Part shown: positions 53,586 through 61,937 of the stretch, in pieces | Layout: each line of letters opens with the position of its first letter | Numbering within the stretch: position 1 is the stretch's first letter | Assembly (NCBI GenBank): GCA_963831155.1 | Contig: CAWHOY010000008.1 | Location: 477,217 to 541,216 of the forward strand | Length of the DNA: 64,000 nt | Source of the DNA: CAVRXQ01 sp963831155 | GTDB taxonomy: Bacteria > Actinomycetota > Acidimicrobiia > Acidimicrobiales > Bog-793 | Direction: 5' to 3' | The notes under the pieces: model-generated | The model's input: the letters and a program-made list of their open reading frames with translations, nothing else | What the model was told of the DNA's origin: nothing | Database searches by the model: none | Position numbers and translations under genes: made by a program

Positions 53586-55264
53586 GGATGAAGCACGTTG
53601 CCGACCTGCGAAAGCTCGATCCGGTGGATATGGCTCGCGTCGAGGATGTCGCCAATCGTCCTGTGTTCGAAGACCTTCGCAGGGTGATCGTGACTGGAGA
53701 TCGACAAAGCGAATCAGAGGAGACGCCTCACGTTGAACTGGGTTCTCACCCGCGCCATCGCCTCTCTCTGGTGATCGCGTCGGTGGCAGCAATGGCAACG
53801 CTCATCGCCTCCCTGCTCGTGGTCTTCGTCGGTGGAAACGGTGGTTTGAGCCACCCGGTGACAACCTCGTGGCGCAGCGGGCGCTCGTTCGTGGTTGTCG
53901 GCAAGCCCTCAACGCACAAAGCGGGATCGTGGCGACTAGTCGATGACCTGTTGAGCGGCACGTGGCAACAGAACACCGCGGGGCCACCTCCCGGCTACCT
54001 CACTTGCCCATCTACTTCTTCCTGCTACGTGATGAGCGGGCACTATCCGAACGCGATGGCTGGCGCACCTCTGCTCTCGGAGTCGCTGTACGTGAGCACG
54101 GACCTCGGCTCGACCTGGTCGGTGCTACCAATGCCAAGCGGGTTCGCGCCGAGGACGCCACTTTCCTGCGGAGGTCCGAGTGACTGCGCAGCAGGCGGGA
54201 CCTACAAGGGTCAGCCCGTGTTCGTGACAACGAACGACGGAGGGCACACCTTCACCATCGACCCTCTGCCAAGTGGCGTTGGCACCCTGTACCAACTCTC
54301 TTGCCCAACCTCTGAGTTCTGCGGCGGCCTCGTCGCGACGAGCGCCGACGCCAACAACGCGCCAATCGACGCGACCTTTCTCTCGACGAGCGACGACGGC
54401 GCGAGTTTCGTCGACTCGTCGATCGAGTCCGGTGATTCGATGCAAGAGATTGCGTGCACGACGAATCTCAACTGCACAGTCGTTGGCACGAACGACGCTG
54501 TCGGCATGAATGACTGGAATTCGGGGGTGGCGGCCCTCACAACCAACGGGGGAGATAGTTGGACGGCGGGAATCCTGCCCGCTGGATTCGGCGTCAGCTA
54601 TCTCTCGACGCTCTCGTGTGCGGATCCGCTTCATTGCGCGCTGACGGGCTACGTCGCCATCACCATTCAGAACCCGCCGGAGTGTGCCAAGTTGGGCAAC
54701 CCGTCTCCCGCCGGGCCTTCACCGACAACGACAGTGCCCACTTCGACGACGATTCCGAGTCAGGCAGTCCAATCAATCGCGAGGATCGAGTCGCGACTTG
54801 CGAGCGAAGCCGCACTGAAGGGGGCGAACTCGAGCTTCGGGTGCATAGGTACGGGCTTGTCGGCGCATCAGCCTGGCGGCGACATCGCGACCACGGCCGA
54901 TGGGGGTTTGACGTGGACGCCGGATCAGCTTCCGAGCGACGTGCCCTGGCCTCAGTTCTCCGGGCTTGCCTGTCCAACCGACGATGAGTGCTGGGCGTCG
55001 GGTTCAGAGGCCGTGCCGCAGCAGGTCGGCAACACGAGCGACGCCGACTCTTCGATGTTGCTCGGAACGATCGACGGCGGACAGACCTGGTCGAAGGTGA
55101 CCTTTAGCGTTCCGAGCAACGCGCCAAACTACGAAGGCCAGTCCTATCAAAACGTTGGCCTTATCAGTTGCGCGACAGCAGAGGTCTGCGCAGCGCTCGG
55201 CGGAGCGGCGCAAGGCTCACCGACCGCCCCCGTCTACTCCCTCACGATCCCGAACTCAGGTTGA
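53582..55264 (+). CDS. Membrane-anchored Asp-box (BNR/Ycf48-like) protein, sigma partner
   Basis: This 560-residue protein has a cytosolic part of about 58 residues, one membrane helix (RLSLVIASVAAMATLIASLL) and a large outer beta-propeller with Asp-box turns: TSTDLGSTWS-type, TTNDGGHTFT, LTTNGGDSWT, TADGGLTWT, TIDGGQTWSK. A Thr/Pro linker lies near residue 380. It overlaps the sigma gene (ATGA). Position and topology suggest it senses something outside the cell and restrains the sigma factor; this is inferred. ATG 53588 is an alternative start. Confidence 0.72.
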   Translation: MRMKHVADLRKLDPVDMARVEDVANRPVFEDLRRVIVTGDRQSESEETPHVELGSHPRHRLSLVIASVAAMATLIASLLVVFVGGNGGLSHPVTTSWRSGRSFVVVGKPSTHKAGSWRLVDDLLSGTWQQNTAGPPPGYLTCPSTSSCYVMSGHYPNAMAGAPLLSESLYVSTDLGSTWSVLPMPSGFAPRTPLSCGGPSDCAAGGTYKGQPVFVTTNDGGHTFTIDPLPSGVGTLYQLSCPTSEFCGGLVATSADANNAPIDATFLSTSDDGASFVDSSIESGDSMQEIACTTNLNCTVVGTNDAVGMNDWNSGVAALTTNGGDSWTAGILPAGFGVSYLSTLSCADPLHCALTGYVAITIQNPPECAKLGNPSPAGPSPTTTVPTSTTIPSQAVQSIARIESRLASEAALKGANSSFGCIGTGLSAHQPGGDIATTADGGLTWTPDQLPSDVPWPQFSGLACPTDDECWASGSEAVPQQVGNTSDADSSMLLGTIDGGQTWSKVTFSVPSNAPNYEGQSYQNVGLISCATAEVCAALGGAAQGSPTAPVYSLTIPNSG

Positions 55265-55441
55265 TCATGTTTGATCGATTGGCTTTTGACTCGAAGAAGC
55301 GAATGATTGGCTGTGTCCCTAAAGGTTCACTCGGGTAGAGGCTCGTAAGTAGCCCACAACGCCGGGAATGCGTCGCCATTCGGCACCTTCGAGGACCCCG
55401 TCGGCTGCGCGCAGCGTATCGATGGTGTGGCGCTTGGGCGA

Positions 55442-56008
55442 CTAACCCAGGTAGCGCTCTATCGCGGCGCTGGTTCGATCGGCGTCGCCTGTTCCGAGGA
55501 GGTCGAGCAAGCAACCGCGTAGGACCGCGAATGCGAGGGTTCGCTAGGCGGTCGCTCGTACCGTCCTTCGTTCTTCTTCGGGCTGAGATGCAGACAGGAC
55601 CTCGATCCAGTCCTCTACGGTGACTTGAGCGAAGTTCGACCACGGTCCTTCTGGATCGACGAGCGAGCGCGCGTAGGCCTCGGCCCAGAGCACGAGAAGC
55701 GGCCGATGTTCGAGGTCGACGAGCCATTCCCAGACCGTCCGAACCGCAGTGTTCAGGTCGTGTGTCTCGCCGCTTTCGCGTGCAAATCGGAGCAGCTCGA
55801 GCTCCTCGCTCCTCGCGCGGGCGAGCAGCACGCGCACAAGGTCGTCCTTCGAGCCAAAGACATAGAGGAGAACTCGTGGGCTCGAGCCAACCGCTTTGGC
55901 GAGGGGCCGCAGCGAAAGGTCAGAGAGGCCGTGCTCGCGGACGTACGCGTAGGCGAGATCGAGGAGTTCCTCTCCGCGGGGAGACAGCACTCGACCGGTG
56001 CTCGACAC
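55442..56008 (-). pseudogene. TetR-family regulator with an in-frame amber stop
   Basis: The N-terminal helix-turn-helix is clear: ELLDLAYAYVREHGLSDLSL then PLAKAVGSSPRVLLYVFGSK. The ligand domain reads to EEERRTVRATA, where TAG (55544-55546) interrupts. In the same frame beyond the stop comes RTLAFAVLRGCLLDLLGTGD then ADRTSAAIERYLG, the normal TetR C-terminal helix, ending at 55442. Only the last 33 residues are cut off, so DNA binding might survive. It is divergent from the split GNAT gene. Confidence 0.8.
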
Positions 56009-56052
56009 GGCGGTAGTCCGCCACTGAAACGACTGTGTCAGTAGGAGGTGCG

Positions 56053-56406
56053 TTGGCTACGCGAGCGGTCGTTCGGCGACTTGGCGCGCCCGGTGACCTC
56101 GGTTGGGTCGTGATGGCCCACGGCGAGATCTACGCGCGCGAGTTCGGCTGGGACACGAGCTTTGAGGCGCTCGTCGCCGGGATCGTCGCCGACTTTGCCA
56201 TGAGTTCGGACACAGCCGGCCAGGCGGCCTGGATCGCGGAGGTGGACGGACGCCGTGCTGGGTGCGTGTTCTGCGTACGGGCAGAAGGGGAAACCGCCCA
56301 GCTCCGCATCCTCCTGGTCGATCCTGCTGAGAGGGGCCATGGGATTGGCAGTCGCCTCGTCGACGAGTGCATCGCATTTGCCCGTCGTGCCGGATACGAG
56401 AGGCTC
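56053..56406 (+). pseudogene. GNAT acetyltransferase, 5' part (split by an IS110 element)
   Basis: AGGAGG followed 5 nt later by TTG 56053 marks the start. It reads GDLGWVVMAHGEIYAREFGW, then LRILLVDPAERGHGIGSRLV (acetyl-CoA site) and CIAFARRAGYERL, where the IS begins. The rest (KLWTNHPLADAARLYRSRGF) is at 57690-57828 and joins in frame once 56407-57689 is removed. Confidence 0.88.
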
Positions 56407-57689
56407 TTTATGAAGAGGGGCGGGTCGTCAATAACGGTTCGCCTTTCTTGTCAATCGAGCTGACCATCGGCTCGAGATCGGGTGAGACGCGCTCTCAACT
56501 CTTTATCGCCTCCTCAGGGGAGGACCAGGTCTGATGGGAGAGCTCCGGCTGGTCCAATTCAAGCAAGGGCCGTCGAGCGACCAAAGACTTCGTGGGACCT
56601 TGCCGGAGAGAATTGCGAGCCCGTCTGGAGCATGTGCCAGATGGCTTCGGCGAGCTTGCGAGCGACCTCGACGCGCGCGACTTTTGAACCTCGCTGACGA
56701 CCGAGGCGGACCTTGGTCCTGTCGTAGTGATCCTTGTAGACGGGGTGTCACGCGGCGGTGGTCGCTGCCTCGATAAGCGCCCATCGAAGGTACTTCGGGC
56801 CGTTCTTCGATAGTGAGCCGCGGAAGTCCTTCCCACCAGATTGGTAGACGCGCGGGCAGAGCCCGGTGTAGCCAACGAGCTTTTTCGGAGACGCAAAGCG
56901 CGAAATGTCGCCGATCTCCGAGGCAATCGTGAAGCCGAGCACCCAGGCAATGCCAGGAGCGGACTGCAGCAGGCTCGTGTAGGGATGATCTGCCCCGAGC
57001 GAGCGGAGCTCCTTCTCACAGGCGTCGACCTCTTTGTCGAGATCGTCAATCATCGACAGCGCTGTCGCGATGTTCTTGGTCCACGGATTGGGAAGCACGA
57101 GACGATCGAGAAGCGCTCGACCATTCACTCCGAATAGGTCCGAAACGGGACAGGGCTTGCCGAAGGCGAGAAGGCTTGCGTGAATGCGGTTCTTCAACAT
57201 CACTCGATGGCGCACGAGATGAAGACGGAAACGGGCCCGCTCCCGCTCGGCTCGCACCGCTGGATCGGGGAGCCAGATCGCCGGCACGAGATCACGGCGG
57301 GAGAGCTCGGCAAGAACCCACGCATCGATCTTGTCGGTCTTGCAAGCGAGTGGAGCGAGACCTTTCACTTTCTGCGCATCGGCGATCTCAACATCCCAGC
57401 CCATGAGCTCCAGGCTGTCGTGGATAAATCGCGCGCCGTTCATCGATTCGATCGCCGCGTTCACTGGTCCACCGAGGACCGCCATCTCCTTCGCGAGCTG
57501 ACGAAGCCCGTCGAGATCGGGACGGAACGTTGTGACCGCGAGTGTCTCGCCGACTTCGTTGAGCGCGCAGACGTCGAGTCGTTTTCTGCTTAGGTCAAGT
57601 CCAAGATGCAGCATGGTGAAGGGCCTCCTTGGTGATGGTTCCGACGAGAACCAAATGTTCACGCCGGGGAGGCCCCTCTTCATGGCATT
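56407..57689 (-). mobile_element. IS110-family element of IS1111 type (1283 bp)
   Basis: Inverted repeats ATGAAGAGGGGC (56410-56421) and GCCCCTCTTCAT (57671-57682) are subterminal: 3 bp lie outside the left one and 7 bp outside the right one. The borders are set by restoring the GNAT frame. Asymmetric subterminal repeats are typical of the IS1111 subgroup. There is no target duplication, as expected for IS110. Confidence 0.88.
56748..57614 (-). pseudogene. IS110/IS1111-family transposase with an in-frame opal stop
   Basis: The start ATG 57614 gives MLHLGLDLSRKRLDVCALNE, AAIESMNGARFIHDSLELMG, CKTDKIDAWVLAEL (DEDD domain), then LLQSAPGIAWVLGFTIASEI and LVGYTGLCPRVYQSGGKDFR (transposase_20). 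At TGA 56748-56750 the frame stops. Directly beyond, in the same frame, it continues HPVYKDHYDRTKVRLGRQRG then VARVEVARKLAEAIWHML, the usual C-terminus. A CGA-to-TGA change is the simplest cause, so the copy is probably inactive. Confidence 0.85.
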
Positions 57690-57828
57690 CAAGCTGTGGA
57701 CCAACCACCCCCTCGCGGACGCGGCGCGTCTCTACCGCTCGCGGGGCTTCAACCTCGTCGAGGAAGAGCCGCATCGCAGTTTCGGCGTTGACCTCATCGG
57801 CCAGGTCTACGAGCGGATGCTTCGCTGA
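57690..57828 (+). pseudogene. GNAT acetyltransferase, 3' part (split by an IS110 element)
   Basis: It reads KLWTNHPLADAARLYRSRGF then NLVEEEPHRSFGVDLIGQVY, the last strand and helix of a GNAT of the LWTN-xx-L-xx-A-xxLY-xxxGF type. It belongs to the gene starting at 56053. Confidence 0.88.
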
Positions 57829-57954
57829 ACCGAGTCGAGAGCGAACCGCCACGGCATGCAGTTCGACGGGTCTAGGGCTGGTCGCGCGTCCGATAACACG
57901 AAGGCGGATTCGGCGGTCGCGCCCCCGATCGCTGCCGGTTGGCGCACCAATCCT

Positions 57955-58385
57955 CTAGGAAGTTCCTAGGTGGAAAGTGAACAGCTTCTGTGCATCGATG
58001 CGTGCCCCGAGACCATCCTCCGCTTCCGACCATTCCTCGAAGGACGGCCCTTGCAGTGGTAGGTAGTGGTCAAGCATTGCTTGGCGGAGTTCGGGTCGCC
58101 GAGGGTCCGAGAGTTCAAAGAGCTCCGCGGTGCCGTGCACGGTCACGGCGAGCGCCTCGCTCGGCAGGTGAGTCGCACTCGTTGCGGGGCGAACTGTGAG
58201 ATGGCGCATCCGTACCGACTGGCGGCCGGAACTGAAATGGAAACTCCCGTGGATGAAGCACCCATCTACTGGACCGACGAGAGCGTCCGTCGGCGGTCAC
58301 TGTCGCGAGCACGAGGAGGACCATGCTCTGAAGACGTTCGGTCAGTTGCTCGGCGCTGAGCCGACGCTCATTCGTGATGATCCTC
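57955..58385 (-). pseudogene. PPOX-fold flavoprotein, frameshifted
   Basis: The N-terminal part reads ERRLSAEQLTERLQSMVLLV then LATVTADGR in one frame. The rest, ALVGPVDGCFIHGSFHFSSG, RQSVRMRHLTVRPATSATHL and LAVTVHGTAELFELSD, is in another, ending at 57955. The shift is near 58293. The fold and the RPATSATHLP strand match split-barrel PPOX proteins. The start was lost at the junction with a lipoprotein signal sequence. Confidence 0.7.
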
Positions 58386-58387
58386 GC

Positions 58388-58471
58388 AACGCCGGAATTC
58401 GACGGCCCGCCACCGCAGGCGGCGAGGAGCCACGGCAAGGCGAGGACCAACAGGAGGGGAGTGACCTTGAC
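58388..58471 (-). pseudogene. Lipoprotein signal-peptide fragment
   Basis: It reads VKVTPLLLVLALPWLLAACG then GGPSNSGVA, a lipoprotein signal with a LAAC lipobox followed by the GGGPSxxGVA start typical of a family of secreted actinobacterial proteins. It then runs directly into the PPOX remnant, so the mature part is gone. Confidence 0.55.
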
Positions 58472-58625
58472 CGCGACTACCCGGAGACCTCGTCCTCTCG
58501 GCACAATCTCATGAATCGCGAAGGCCGCCACTTCTTTCGTTGTCATCGTTGCGCCTCCTTTTGACCCGCCTCTTCCTGAGCCCTTCGCGAGATCGATTGC
58601 GAAAAGCGTCGATTCGCCACGCGGT

Positions 58626-58962
58626 TCAAAGACTTGGAGGAGCGAGTGTCTTGCACGCGTTCATCGCGGCCATGAATTGTGGCGAGTTCGGGTCGACACC
58701 TCGCAGGTTGAAGCTGACTCCGCCGTCGACGACAGTCGGATCTGGGAACTTCGGAACTCCGTGCGCCCGCATACACGTCGAGAACCTGAGCATCCTTGTC
58801 GCCGCCCGTTCGAGGCCCTTCGGTGTTCCGCTTGGCGTGAAGTGTTGGCACGCCCTGTTTGCGTTCACGTACTGCGACGAGTTGAGGTCGACCTTCTGTC
58901 CATTGAGCAGGCCGTGGTTGTAGAGGAAGGAACCGTTGCTCGTCGGGTCCGCATTCGAGCGC
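58626..58962 (-). pseudogene. Secreted two-repeat protein, C-terminal part
   Basis: Two Cys-containing units are visible: SSQYVNANRACQHFTPSGTP, then FSTCMRAHGVPKFPDPTVVD and NSPQFMAAMNACKTLAPPSL. The CMRxHGVPxFPDP and SPQFxxAxxAC pattern is common in secreted actinobacterial proteins of unknown function, which start with the GGGPSxxGVA type of lipoprotein leader. The 5' part is missing where the integrase remnant begins. Confidence 0.6.
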
Positions 58963-59982
58963 GTGGGCGACAGCACACCATCGGGACGTACCTGACGCGC
59001 CGAGACGCTCAAGTAGCGATCGCATCGGCGAGCGCGGAGGTTCGCCCGAATGTCCGTTTCGATCCGGCGCGAGGCCGCCAGCGCGTCAGTGAGTTCGCGA
59101 GTCGTGGTGGTCGACGCGATCCGGGCACAGGCCTTCGACTCGCGCTCGTGATCGGCTGATCCTTGACCACGATCTCCTGCCGTTCTTTGGACGGATGAAC
59201 ATCGCAGACGTTGGCCCAGCCGATGTTCAGGCATGGGTGGCCACGCTCGCCGATCGCGGGCTCGCGTCGACGACGATCCGGCGCGTCTTCACGATCCTTG
59301 ACCAGGTCTTCGACCAAGCGGTTGCACTCGGTCTTGTCGCCGCGAACCCGACGGAACGCGTTCGCCTCCCGAGGATCACGCGTCAGGAGATGCGGTTCCT
59401 CACGCCTGTCGAACTCGAGCGACTTGCGGACGCTATCGACCGCCGGTATCGAGTGATGGTCCTCACGATGGCCTGGGCCACGCTTCGCATCGGCGAGGCG
59501 GCAGGACTGCGGCACGCCGACGTGGACCTTGTATCCGGGTCCCTGCGGGTCGCGAACAACGTGGTCGAGGTCTCGTCGCGCCTTCATGAAGGTCCTCCGA
59601 AGACCTCAGCAGGGCGAAGGACGATGAGCCCGCCGGTCTCGATCGTGGACGAGCTCGCTGCCATCTCGATCACGCGGCTGATCCCGTCTACGTCTTCCCG
59701 GACATCCGCGGCGGGCCGCTGCACGCCGAGGAGTGCCGGGTTCATTACTGGCGTCCCGCTTTGAGGGGCGCCGGGTTGTCACCGCTTCGACCACACGACC
59801 TGAAACACAGTCGCGTCGCGTTCCTGGCGGCGGCCGGGGTGGACCCGGGGGAGATAGCGAGGCGAGCTGGCCACGCCAGCGTCGCGTTCACCTACGACAG
59901 ATACGGGCATCTGCTGCCGGAGGTGGACAAGCAGGCGGCTGCCAAGCTCGAAGCGATCCGCGGGCGGACCCGCCTCGGTTAA
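58963..59982 (+). pseudogene. Tyrosine integrase C, multiply frameshifted
   Basis: Pieces in three frames: arm-binding domain IRARGRQHTIGTYLTRRDAQ; then LDHDLLPFFGRMNIADVGPA, LGLVAANPTERVRLPRITRQ and WATLRIGEAAGLRHADVDLV (first catalytic Arg); finally, from about 59761, LSPLRPHDLKHSRVAFLAAA and RRAGHASVAFTYDRYGHLLP. The DLKH version of the HxxR box lacks the usual Arg. It is on the strand opposite integrases A and B and is unrelated to them in detail, so it belongs to another element. Confidence 0.8.
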
Positions 59983-60117
59983 ACGGAGCGTCTGGACGGA
60001 CCAGTGACGCCCCAACGATGCGTAGAGAACGGGAATCGACGTTTTCGTGAGTGCTACGTGCAAGCCCACCGCCGATCAGATCATCAAGCTCCGCTTCAGC
60101 GTGACACAAGGACAGGA

Positions 60118-60798
60118 TTAGAAGCAGCCCCACTGTCGTACTTCCGCCGACAGGCCGAGGTACACGCGGACCGTCAGGCGTTGTTGCAGCTTGCCAACGA
60201 AGATGGCAGTAAGGCGTGCATGGCCTTCGAGAAGGACAAGATCGCCGAGATCGGGGGTTGCCATCACGATGAGGTCATCAACAACTTGGCCGACCTCCAG
60301 CTCAGCGGCAAACTCGAAGCACCAGCTTGTTCCAAGTTTGGTCAGCCACTTCGGCAGTCTTCCCTGCTGCAGGGTCGGGAGGACATCAGCAGGTCGGCGT
60401 GAACCTCCGGACAGTTCGTTCCAATACGAGAAGTCGATGAACCGGATTCGCTCCAGCTCGTCGGGTTGCAGCACACCGTGGTACCAGTCCACCGTTGCGG
60501 GAAATCCTTCAAAGAGATCAGCATTTCGCCAGCCCCTGGCCGCAGCTAGGGCACGCTCACGCGCGTCGTTCTCCTCTTCGGATTCAAGATCAGGATGTCG
60601 CACCAGCTCGACACCGCCAGCCTCGATAAGCGCACGTCTCACGTCGCTTCCAAAGCGGTCGGAATCGAGCTCACCGCGCAGGAATGCCAGAACGACCTCC
60701 GGCTCGATGACCGGGCGAAAGCCACGCAGCACAGCGTCAAGTTTGTCGGCCGGTGAGGACCGTGATGAGCTCCCCGGAGTGGCGTGGCGGCTTGCCAT
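60118..60798 (-). CDS. Hypothetical protein with a ParB-like EGHxR motif
   Basis: A 226-residue frame from ATG 60798. The C-terminal part reads DLIVMATPDLGDLVLLEGHA then RLTAIFVGKLQQRLTVRVYL, similar to the ParB/Srx-like core (EGHxRLxA) in proteins of unknown function. The N-terminal half (FRPVIEPEVVLAFLRGELDS) is unfamiliar. It starts 8 bp after the stop of a phosphotransferase fragment on the same strand. It appears intact. Confidence 0.6.
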   Translation of the reverse strand: MASRHATPGSSSRSSPADKLDAVLRGFRPVIEPEVVLAFLRGELDSDRFGSDVRRALIEAGGVELVRHPDLESEEENDARERALAAARGWRNADLFEGFPATVDWYHGVLQPDELERIRFIDFSYWNELSGGSRRPADVLPTLQQGRLPKWLTKLGTSWCFEFAAELEVGQVVDDLIVMATPDLGDLVLLEGHARLTAIFVGKLQQRLTVRVYLGLSAEVRQWGCF

Positions 60799-60808
60799 TG
60801 GCGACTGG

Positions 60809-61093
60809 CTAACTGAGGTGAGCCCGTGTTGGGCGCTGCGCGAGGTCGATATGGGTGCTGTACTCGTCGAGCCAAGCCAGCTGGTGCTGCCACCACTGCG
60901 CCGCATCCTCAGCACCATCGCCGCGCCGTCGTCGAATGGTCTCCTGGACGTGTTGTTTGATCTCGCCGACCAGGCTTGCTGAGTCGCCGAGGCCGCACTC
61001 GCGGCACCACAGCTTCAGGCGTCGGCGTTGCTCGTCCGGCGGGGGACCATCCCAGCCGAGGTTGAGCCAGAGGAATGCGCCGTAGGAGACGTC
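60809..61093 (-). pseudogene. Aminoglycoside-phosphotransferase-like, C-terminal fragment
   Basis: Reads RDVSYGAFLWLNLGWDGPPP then DEQRRRLKLWCRECGLGDSA, the C-terminal helices of an APH-type kinase, which normally follow IDFDLA...LWDVAYA. The preceding parts are on the opposite strand at 61113-61430, back to back with this fragment. Confidence 0.7.
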
Positions 61094-61112
61094 ACGCATC
61101 CTCGAACCCCTT

Positions 61113-61430
61113 GGAGGAGTCGGGCTTTCAGGACGCACCGCGGTTCTTGGGGATCGACGACCTTGGACGCGAGGTCCTCAGCTTCGTCGAGGGCTGGGTC
61201 CCCGACAACCTGGACGACAGCTTGACCGACGGTCAGCTACCTGCTGCCGCCCAACTTCTGCGAAGGTTTCACGACGCCACCTCTCAGACGTCGCTCACCG
61301 CTGGTACGGAAGTCGTCTGCCACAACGACGTGTCGCCGGTGAACACGGTTTTCATCGGCGATCAGCCGACAGCCTTGATCGACTTCGACCTGGCGAGCGC
61401 TATCGAGTCGACTCCGGCTTCTTCACCGAG
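61113..61430 (+). pseudogene. Aminoglycoside-phosphotransferase-like, central fragment
   Basis: Reads LEESGFQDAPRFLGIDDLGR, EVLSFVEGWVP, VVCHNDVSPVNTVFIGD (catalytic HND) and PTALIDFDLAS (metal-binding Asp). The ATP-binding N-terminal lobe and the C-terminal helices are missing here. The latter appear inverted at 60809-61093. An inversion with one breakpoint between 61093 and 61113 explains both. Confidence 0.75.
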
Positions 61431-61433
61431 CCT

Positions 61434-61634
61434 GTGGCCGAGCTTCAGACCCACGAGATTGAGCTACTTCGGCGCTCTGTTGCAATCATCCGCCCCGAGC
61501 AACCTTGTGGCCTCAGTCGGGAGACGGCGCTTCGGATCCTCGGCCAGTTGGGCGACGTCACTGCCGATCGTGACCGACTTGCCGATGAATTAGCAGATTG
61601 CCTCGCTCGACACCCGAGCAATCGCAGTTTCTGA
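61434..61634 (+). CDS. Small hypothetical protein (66 aa)
   Basis: GTG 61434 starts MAELQTHEIELLRRSVAIIR then PEQPCGLSRETALRILGQLG, ending LADELADCLARHPSNRSF. It is charged, helical and protein-like, but of no known family. It ends about 30 bp before repeat R3 and could be the last cargo gene of element A. Confidence 0.45.
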   Translation: MAELQTHEIELLRRSVAIIRPEQPCGLSRETALRILGQLGDVTADRDRLADELADCLARHPSNRSF

Positions 61635-61665
61635 GTACCTCGCGTCGTGGACCGCGTGACGTGGT

Positions 61666-61797
61666 CATTACTACCGTCGTTACTACAACCTCGCCTAACT
61701 TCGCCGACTTGATCACTCGAAGCGGACGAGAGGTCCTGCTCAGGGACTCCACATAGACGGCGCATTACGCCAAAGACCCTCGTGCTCGCCCTCATAA
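61666..61797 (+). repeat. 132-bp element-end repeat, copy R3
   Basis: It is very similar to R2 (20572-20703). Here the terminal CTCATAA is directly continued by the tRNA-Met 3' half, showing that the repeat is the right end of an integrative element up to the crossover in the anticodon loop. Confidence 0.9.
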
Positions 61798-61837
61798 CCC
61801 GAAGGTCGGAGGTTCAAATCCTCCCCCCGCCACGAAA
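61791..61837 (+). repeat. tRNA-Met 3' half used as att site, copy 2
   Basis: It matches 51386-51432, from CTCATAA through the T-arm to CCGCCACGAAAA. The 5' half is replaced by repeat R3. Together the two copies delimit element A (about 10.4 kb), and this one starts element B. Confidence 0.88.
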
Positions 61838-61890
61838 AAGTCCAGGTAGTAGGCCATAAACGACCCGAAGGTTGTTTTACGCGTCCGGTT

Positions 61891-61926
61891 CTCTACCGGA
61901 CTCTCTACCGGGTGGAATCCGGTAGA
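61891..61926 (+). promoter_or_regulatory. Paired 9-mers beside integrase B (candidate arm sites)
   Basis: CTCTACCGG occurs at 61891-61899 and 61903-61911 with a 3-nt spacer, then an inverted CCGGTAGA at 61919-61926. The geometry is identical to the pair beside integrase A. Here the sites lie between the att core and the integrase stop codon. Confidence 0.5.
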
Positions 61927-61937
61927 TCGCGAGCCGA

